Source: Peptococcaceae bacterium BRH_c23 (lineage in GTDB: Bacteria > Bacillota_B > Desulfitobacteriia > Desulfitobacteriales > Desulfitobacteriaceae). Taken from it: a stretch of DNA of 9,984 bases. The notes beneath the pieces were generated by a model, which ran no database searches, had not been told where the DNA came from, and was given only the letters and a program-made list of their open reading frames with translations. Where the stretch lies: positions 1-9,984 of the forward strand of contig LADV01000142.1 of NCBI GenBank assembly GCA_000961805.1. The letters are read 5' to 3'. This document shows positions 6,135-9,984 of the stretch, in pieces. Positions within the stretch are counted from its first letter, which is position 1. Every line of letters starts with the position of its first letter. Position numbers and translations under genes: made by a program.

Positions 6135-7444
6135 GTGTGTTTTTAGTTGGGCTAATTGGGATCGCGTTTTTCTTTGGCTTGGTAATGGTACGTATGCCGA
6201 TTGCCTATGCTATGGCTCTTGTCGGTTTTGTTGGCTTCAGCCACCTCACTTCAGTACCGGCATCGTTGGATATGGTGGCTAAAGAACTATATAACACTTT
6301 TACTTCTTATTCACTGAGTGTTATTGCCATGTTTGTTTGGATGGGGTTTCTGGCTTACTATTCAGGGATTGGCACGAGTCTATACGTTTTCGCTTATAAA
6401 ATGGTTGGACATTTGCCCGGGGGACTGGCAATTGCCACACAAGCAGCTTGTGCTATTTTCGGAGCGATTTGCGGCTCCAATACCGCGACAGCGGCTACCA
6501 TGGCGGCCATCGCTCTGCCTGAGATGGATAAATATAATTATGACAAGTCATTATCCACAGCCAGTATTGCTGCCGGGGGCGTTTTGGGGGTCATGATTCC
6601 CCCAAGTGTTATTTTTATCTTATATGGCACTGCCACTGAACAGTCTGTGGGAACCCTTTTTATGGCCGGTATCCTTCCCGGGATTCTTCTGATGTTCTTA
6701 AACATGGGCATGATTTACTTGCTTACTTTGCGTAACCCGAGTTTAGGACTGGCCGGTGCCAAATCAAGTTGGGGAGAAAGAATTCGTTCCCTTCGGGGAG
6801 GGTTGGGGGAAGCCCTGGCTGTCTTTATTCCTTCTGTCGGTGGCCTTTTTGCCGGTTGGTTTACACCTACTGAGGCAGGTGCAGTAGGTGCTGGTGGAGT
6901 ACTCATGGTCAGTCTTTTAGAGAGGCGGCTTGGTTGGGAAAAACTGAAAAAGTCCTTAGTTGATACTACTCGAACAACCGCTATGATTATGTTGATGCTT
7001 GCTGGAGCAATTATTTTTGGCCGGTTTATGGCTATAAGCAGAGTACCCTTTGAACTGGCAAACTGGGTCGGAACTCTTCCCTTACCACCGTTTGCCATTA
7101 TGGGCATGATTCTTCTCATCTACTTCATCTTAGGCTGCTTTATTGATGCTTTAGCGCTAGTTTTACTGACCATTCCCATATTTTTCCCTGTGGTAGTTGA
7201 GACCCTAGGTTATGATCCGATCTGGTTTGGGGTGGTTGTAGTATTGGTAGTTGCCATGGGGGTTATTACTCCACCGGTAGGGATGAATGTTTATATTATT
7301 AAAGGAGTTGCCCCAGAAATCCCTTTAGAAACAATCTTTAAAGGGGTATGGCCGTTCCTCTGTACAATCATAATATGTTTAATCCTGCTGATGATTTTCC
7401 CGGGAATTGCTACCTTTTTACCAGAGCTGCTGAAGGGATCGTAA
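6131..7444 (+). CDS. dctM: TRAP transporter large permease subunit DctM
   Basis: This 437-residue, highly hydrophobic protein has about a dozen membrane segments. It is the ion-coupled transport subunit of the TRAP complex. DctM-type motifs are all present: GSNTATAATM (115-124), GVMIPPS (153-159), TPTEAGAVGA (245-254), FIDALALVLLTIPIFFP (337-353) and GVITPPVGMN (377-386). The length is normal for a non-fused DctM. The ATG start overlaps the dctQ stop, and AAGGTGG precedes it closely. Last gene of the operon, with a terminator about 54 nt downstream. Its last ~57 coding bases plus the following ~10 bases are duplicated at 8531-8597. Confidence 0.93.
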   Translation: MSVFLVGLIGIAFFFGLVMVRMPIAYAMALVGFVGFSHLTSVPASLDMVAKELYNTFTSYSLSVIAMFVWMGFLAYYSGIGTSLYVFAYKMVGHLPGGLAIATQAACAIFGAICGSNTATAATMAAIALPEMDKYNYDKSLSTASIAAGGVLGVMIPPSVIFILYGTATEQSVGTLFMAGILPGILLMFLNMGMIYLLTLRNPSLGLAGAKSSWGERIRSLRGGLGEALAVFIPSVGGLFAGWFTPTEAGAVGAGGVLMVSLLERRLGWEKLKKSLVDTTRTTAMIMLMLAGAIIFGRFMAISRVPFELANWVGTLPLPPFAIMGMILLIYFILGCFIDALALVLLTIPIFFPVVVETLGYDPIWFGVVVVLVVAMGVITPPVGMNVYIIKGVAPEIPLETIFKGVWPFLCTIIICLILLMIFPGIATFLPELLKGS

Positions 7445-7497
7445 AAAAAGTATCAACGTCATGGAGGCGGCTCTCTATTCTACAAAAGATATTAGTA

Positions 7498-7533
7498 AGG
7501 CTCAGCGTGATAATTCTGCTGAGCCTATTTTAT
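7498..7533 (+). terminator. Rho-independent terminator of dctPQM
   Basis: A 9-bp perfect stem aggctcagc/gctgagcct (7498-7506 with 7518-7526) with an 11-nt loop is followed by attttat. It lies 54 nt after the dctM stop. Confidence 0.8.
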
Positions 7534-7585
7534 GCCCGGACATAGGCAAGTAATCCATAACGACAAAAGTACATTTATCCCAGTA

Positions 7586-7800
7586 CTATTTAAGTAACCC
7601 ATATGCTTCTAATTTACAGTTGACTTGTATTTCAATAGGAATAGTTGGGTAAATATTTGATAGCTTCCGCATGGTATTTTTGAAAGGCTTTATCGAAGCC
7701 AAGATAATCAGTCTTTAGCTCTTTTTGAGATTTATCTATAGCAGATTTTACTTGTTGACTAATTGCGTCATTAAAGAGTTCTTCCATTTTTTTAAGTTCT
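7586..7800 (-). pseudogene. C-terminal remnant of gerAC (germination lipoprotein), out of frame
   Basis: Downstream of the frame ending at 7748, two other minus-strand frames continue a GerAC-type C-terminal domain. The first reads ELKKMEELFNDAISQQ, then SAIDKSQKELKTDYLGFDKAF and a stretch ending KYLP (about 7800-7648). After a one-base shift near 7646-7649 it continues TIPIEIQVNCKLEAYGLLK and stops at 7586-7588. The pattern of a charged helix, D-x-x-G-F-x-x-A-F and a final short beta strand ending near the C terminus is characteristic of GerAC proteins. At least two frameshifts separate it from the upstream remnant, so it cannot be expressed as a functional protein. Confidence 0.65.
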
Positions 7801-8413
7801 CTGGCTCGGAGAAATCAAGGTCTTTTCCGGCTTCCTCCATCATCATTCCTTCTGAGGTTACAGTATCGCCTGCGACTCGTTTTTCAAATCTGGGATTGGT
7901 ATAAAAAAAGTCTCGAGCTTGGGCGTGTTGAACGAATACCAGTCGGAGTCTTAAGGCCAAATCAGGCTCTCGTAATAGGTAATTAGTAAGATCTCGAAAG
8001 TTTTCTCGTCTGGCAATATCTTCTAATAGAACTTCCGGGCCTTGGAAGGCTCCAAGGGAGTAATAAGAACCTTTCAGCACAGGCAGTAGTCCGTTCTCCT
8101 GAACCGGTAAGAATCTGTCTGTTTTGATGGTGGTAGTGAATAGCAGGGCCAATAGGATCAGGGGAATGGCTAAAAAGGGTAGGAGCAACTGGAAGAAACG
8201 GATCATCGGGACGAGACCGTAAGAAACCAACCAAATTAGAGATAAGGCAAATAGAACAAGTGGTACTATTGTGGGGGTTTGCGGAAGAAATAACATTTTA
8301 TTAGCTAACAATGTTTCATAAAATATAGAGCTTAGTAAGGCAAGCCAAAACAGGAGATAAGCCTCAAGCTTTTTTAGTCTTAAATTATTATCCCAAGGTA
8401 TTAGAAATATATG
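7748..8413 (-). pseudogene. Collapsed gerAB-gerAC germination locus (chimeric frame 7748-8311)
   Basis: The open frame 7748-8311 (187 residues, TTG start without ribosome site) is a chimera. Residues 1-96 resemble the middle of a GerAB-type germinant permease: LPQTPTIVPL, a membrane segment, MIRFFQLLLPFLAIPLIL, then LPVQENGLLPVLKGSYYSLGAFQGPEVLL. The resemblance runs in frame upstream to 8413 (IPWDNNLRLKKLEAYLLFWL), where a TAA ends it. No GerAB N terminus is present. From about residue 97 it resembles GerAC: DIARRENFRDLTNYLLREPDLALRLRLVFV and ARDFFYTNPRFEKRVAGD. It then jumps near residue 150 to the GerAC C-terminal half (LDFSEPE). The B-then-C order matches gerA operons, so internal deletions probably fused the two genes. 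In intact systems GerAB is an inner-membrane receptor subunit and GerAC a lipoprotein. Family assignment is by pattern, not alignment. Confidence 0.65.
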
Positions 8414-8463
8414 TTACGAAAAAATCCCCTCAGATTAACAGGCAGGGTATTTCTGAGCCATTA

Positions 8464-8530
8464 CAATATAATTCTCGTCAACCCTAGTTGCAATAGAAGG
8501 TGCTTCGCGTGTTGAGGCGGAAGCACCTTT
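8464..8530. repeat. Dispersed hairpin repeat, copy 2
   Basis: Core aaggtgcttcgcg, loop region gttga and closing arm gcggaagcacctt (8497-8529) match copy 1 at 426-457. There is one extra base in the closing arm and two substitutions around the loop. Ten outer base pairs are perfect. The upstream 30 bp also align loosely with 394-422. Its right end abuts the duplicated dctM end exactly. Confidence 0.65.
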
Positions 8531-8597
8531 CTGCTTATGATTTTCCCGCGAATTGCTACCTATTTACAGAGCTGCTGACGGGATTGTAAAAAAAGTT
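8531..8597 (+). pseudogene. Duplicated 3' end of dctM
   Basis: This segment aligns to 7385-7451 over about 67 columns with five substitutions and one single-base deletion (about 91% identity). It includes the stop codon TAA and the following A run. The one-base deletion breaks the reading frame, and there is no upstream dctM sequence, so it is a non-coding fragment. It lies convergent with the Nudix gene, ending 13 nt before that gene's stop codon. Confidence 0.85.
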
Positions 8598-8610
8598 AAG
8601 CGGGTGGCGA

Positions 8611-9147
8611 TTAGTGTTTTCTCGATAGTACTAAAAGTATACCCATTATTGTCTTAGCATCCGAAAATTCTCCACGATTGGTCATCTCGACTGCTGTTTG
8701 CCAAGGGATAGTTTCAACTTGGAGGAATTCGCCTTCATCAAGGGGAAGGGGGTCCCAAGTTAAATCTTTGCCCCAAAAGTAGTGGATGATTTCATTAGAA
8801 TATCCGGGAGCCATGTAAAAACTTCCTAAAGAGGTTAAATTAGCGCAATAACCGGTCTCTTCCCGTAATTCGCGTTGAGCACAGGTCATTGGTTCTTCAT
8901 TTTCACTAAGCCTTCCTGCTGGTAATTCTAACAGACTGCAGCCTAGGGCGTATCTGTATTGTCTTACCAAAAGTATATTTTCGTTGTGAATAGCAACAAT
9001 TGCAACTGCATTAGAAACTTTAATAATTTCACGTTCTGATTTTTGTCCATTGACGAGGCGGATAATGTCTCGCTCTAAGGTAATTATATGTCCTTTAAAT
9101 AATACCTTACCCTCAACGCGTTCTTCAAAGAAGTTATTCTTAGGCAT
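8611..9147 (-). CDS. nudF: Nudix hydrolase, ADP-ribose pyrophosphatase type
   Basis: This 178-residue cytosolic hydrolase is expected to split ADP-ribose into AMP and ribose 5-phosphate. The Nudix box is complete: G78 x5 E84 x7 R92-E-L-x-E-E-x-G99-Y100 (GRLSENEEP... RELREETGY), with the glutamates that bind metal. ADP-ribose pyrophosphatase features flank it: VRQYRYALGCSLLELPAGRL before, and GSFYMAPGYSNEIIHYFWG after. The N-terminal strand region (KVLFKGHIITLERDIIRL) and the length are typical. The ATG start at 9147 has AGGAGGG 5 nt upstream. It stands alone on the minus strand, divergent from the molybdenum-hydroxylase gene. The exact substrate within the ADPRase group is inferred. Confidence 0.88.
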   Translation of the reverse strand: MPKNNFFEERVEGKVLFKGHIITLERDIIRLVNGQKSEREIIKVSNAVAIVAIHNENILLVRQYRYALGCSLLELPAGRLSENEEPMTCAQRELREETGYCANLTSLGSFYMAPGYSNEIIHYFWGKDLTWDPLPLDEGEFLQVETIPWQTAVEMTNRGEFSDAKTIMGILLVLSRKH

Positions 9148-9225
9148 TTTTTCCCTCCTCGAAATAAAAGCATATTTTAGCTTTAACTTAATAATGGAAG
9201 ATAATTAGCCAAACAACAATAGAAG

Positions 9226-9250
9226 ATCTTTAACTAAACTAGTTAAAGAT
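9226..9250. repeat. Perfect inverted repeat, possible operator
   Basis: Arms atctttaact and agttaaagat (10 bp) flank spacer aaact. A TATAAT follows directly at 9251-9256. The arrangement fits a regulator site overlapping a promoter, but a -35 match is poor, so this is tentative. Confidence 0.5.
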
Positions 9251-9265
9251 TATAATGAGTTTTTA

Positions 9266-9308
9266 ACAAATAAGTCGCAGGGAAAAATACCCTTTGCGAC
9301 TTATTTGT
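9266..9308. terminator. Strong hairpin, possibly a bidirectional terminator or leader attenuator
   Basis: A 14-bp perfect outer stem (acaaataagtcgca with tgcgacttatttgt) is extended by ggg/ccc across a 2-nt bulge, with a 7-nt loop. Neither flank carries a clean long T tract. It lies between divergent genes, where no terminator is needed for either of them. It may instead act on transcripts starting near the TATAAT at 9251. Confidence 0.45.
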
Positions 9309-9377
9309 ATTCCTAACATAGACAGTTTTCTCAAGCTATTCTTACCTAAATCAGTAATAGTTTAGGGATTAGTGGCC

Positions 9378-9386
9378 TGCTATAAT
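9378..9386 (+). promoter_or_regulatory. Extended -10 promoter candidate for the FAD-subunit gene
   Basis: TGCTATAAT, a consensus extended -10 (TGn-TATAAT), lies about 114 nt upstream of the ATG at 9500. The -35 region is poor (tagttt at 17-bp spacing), which extended -10 promoters tolerate. Confidence 0.45.
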
Positions 9387-9499
9387 AATCATATTCTTGG
9401 AATATTTTACATGGGCAGAATTACGAGTTAGTCGATAAATGGAGAATTTAAACAGCTAAGACTCAAGACCCAGTCTTCATATTTTAAGGAGGGATTTGA

Positions 9500-9984
9500 A
9501 TGTACCTACCTGATTTTGATTATTATATGCCGGATAGTCTAGCAGAGGCCTGCGAAGCGCTCGCTCGTTTTGGTTCCAAAGCCAAGGTCTTATCCGGCGG
9601 GACGGACATTATTTCTAAAATGAAAAGTGGACTGCTCAGCCCTGAAATTCTAGTTTCCCTAAAGAAATTAGACGAGCTGACAAAAATTGAGTATGTTGCA
9701 GGAAAAGGGGTCGTCATTGGGGCAAGAGCCACTCACAATGACCTCGTTAATTCTAGCCTTTTAAATGAAAAATACCTTTCCATTTCAGAAGCTGCGCATC
9801 ATATGGCAGCCAACCAAATCCGCAATATCGGCACCGTCGGTGGAAATCTTTGTAATGCAGTGCCGTCGGCTGACCTACCTCCAATTTTAATCGCCTTGGG
9901 GGCGACCATTAAGCTCGTCGGAAGCAACGGCGAACGAACCATGCTCTTGGAAGAGTTCTTCCTAGGTCCGGTTAAGACGTTGAT
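9500..9984 (+). CDS. FAD-binding subunit of a molybdenum hydroxylase (xanthine/CO dehydrogenase family), 3' cut
   Basis: 161 residues are visible before the window ends, against about 280-300 for the family. This subunit passes electrons between the iron-sulphur subunit and FAD in xanthine dehydrogenase, CO dehydrogenase-like and hydroxybenzoyl-CoA reductase enzymes. It starts FDYYMPDSLAEACEAL, like the CoxM/XdhB N terminus. Two FAD motifs are present: LSGGTDI (31-37) and IGTVGGNLCNAVPSADLPP (110-128), preceded by the typical AANQIRN. Start ATG 9500 has AAGGAGGG 6 nt upstream. The molybdopterin and [2Fe-2S] subunits are presumably beyond the edge. The substrate cannot be assigned, so no gene symbol is given. 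Confidence 0.9.
   Translation, partial: MYLPDFDYYMPDSLAEACEALARFGSKAKVLSGGTDIISKMKSGLLSPEILVSLKKLDELTKIEYVAGKGVVIGARATHNDLVNSSLLNEKYLSISEAAHHMAANQIRNIGTVGGNLCNAVPSADLPPILIALGATIKLVGSNGERTMLLEEFFLGPVKTL

Larger units (their letters stand above)
9148..9499. other. Divergent intergenic region, Nudix gene / FAD-subunit gene
   Basis: The 350 bp hold the Nudix ribosome site, two strong inverted repeats (9226-9250 and 9266-9308) and an extended -10 promoter candidate (9378-9386). A short inverted repeat aagact/agtctt (9458-9463 with 9472-9477) and the ribosome site of the gene at 9500 complete it. I see no coding region. Confidence 0.6.

Noticed and set aside
6715..7119. 134-codon minus-strand frame inside dctM
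   Set aside because: It lies antisense to conserved DctM motifs. Its composition is an antisense echo of the permease, with no ribosome site.
8418..8455. Possible minus-strand terminator (ctcag/ctgag stem followed by gggatttttt)
   Set aside because: Only 5-6 bp of stem with a large loop and no intact gene ending there. Not strong enough to annotate.
9371..9386. tggcctgctataat considered as a sigma-54 promoter
   Set aside because: The TGGC is not followed by a correctly spaced TTGC/TGCW element. An extended -10 sigma-A reading fits better.

Overview
The window reads as chromosome of a low-to-mid GC, endospore-forming Gram-positive bacterium, most likely a Clostridia anaerobe of the Desulfosporosinus/Desulfitobacterium type. 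The grounds are strong AGGAGG-type ribosome sites, TTG and GTG starts, tRNA genes with encoded CCA, a Firmicute-specific yojF-bshB2 pair, relics of gerA-type germination genes, a lipoprotein TRAP receptor and a molybdenum-hydroxylase flavoprotein. The genus is inference only.

Layout. Positions 1-304 hold the end of a tRNA cluster (Ser-Asn-Met-Gly, + strand), closed by a terminator. Positions 476-2546 (- strand) encode one membrane-anchored PAS-PAS-GGDEF-HD-GYP cyclic-di-GMP protein, now split by a one-base frameshift inside its first PAS domain. Positions 2887-3997 (- strand) hold yojF-bshB2, linked to bacillithiol biosynthesis, with a perfect 30-bp palindrome between the genes. A 500-bp intergenic region follows, with degenerate ~25-bp tandem repeats and an attenuator-like leader. 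It precedes a complete TRAP transporter operon, dctP-dctQ-dctM (4500-7444, + strand), closed by a terminator at 7498-7533.

Positions 7586-8610 are a graveyard. A collapsed gerAB-gerAC germination locus (- strand) carries large deletions and frameshifts. Next comes a dispersed hairpin repeat whose other copy lies at 394-460, and then a ~67-bp, ~91% identical copy of the 3' end of dctM. A Nudix ADP-ribose pyrophosphatase gene (8611-9147, - strand) follows. After a 350-bp intergenic region with two strong inverted repeats, a molybdenum-hydroxylase FAD subunit gene begins at 9500 and runs off the window.

Functional picture. The complete genes cover organic-acid uptake (TRAP), thiol redox (BshB2/YojF), nucleotide-sugar housekeeping (Nudix), c-di-GMP signalling and the start of a molybdenum hydroxylase. 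I see no single new multi-gene system. The most unusual material is the rearranged segment at 7385-8597, bounded by the duplicated dctM end, and the untypical regulatory region upstream of dctP.
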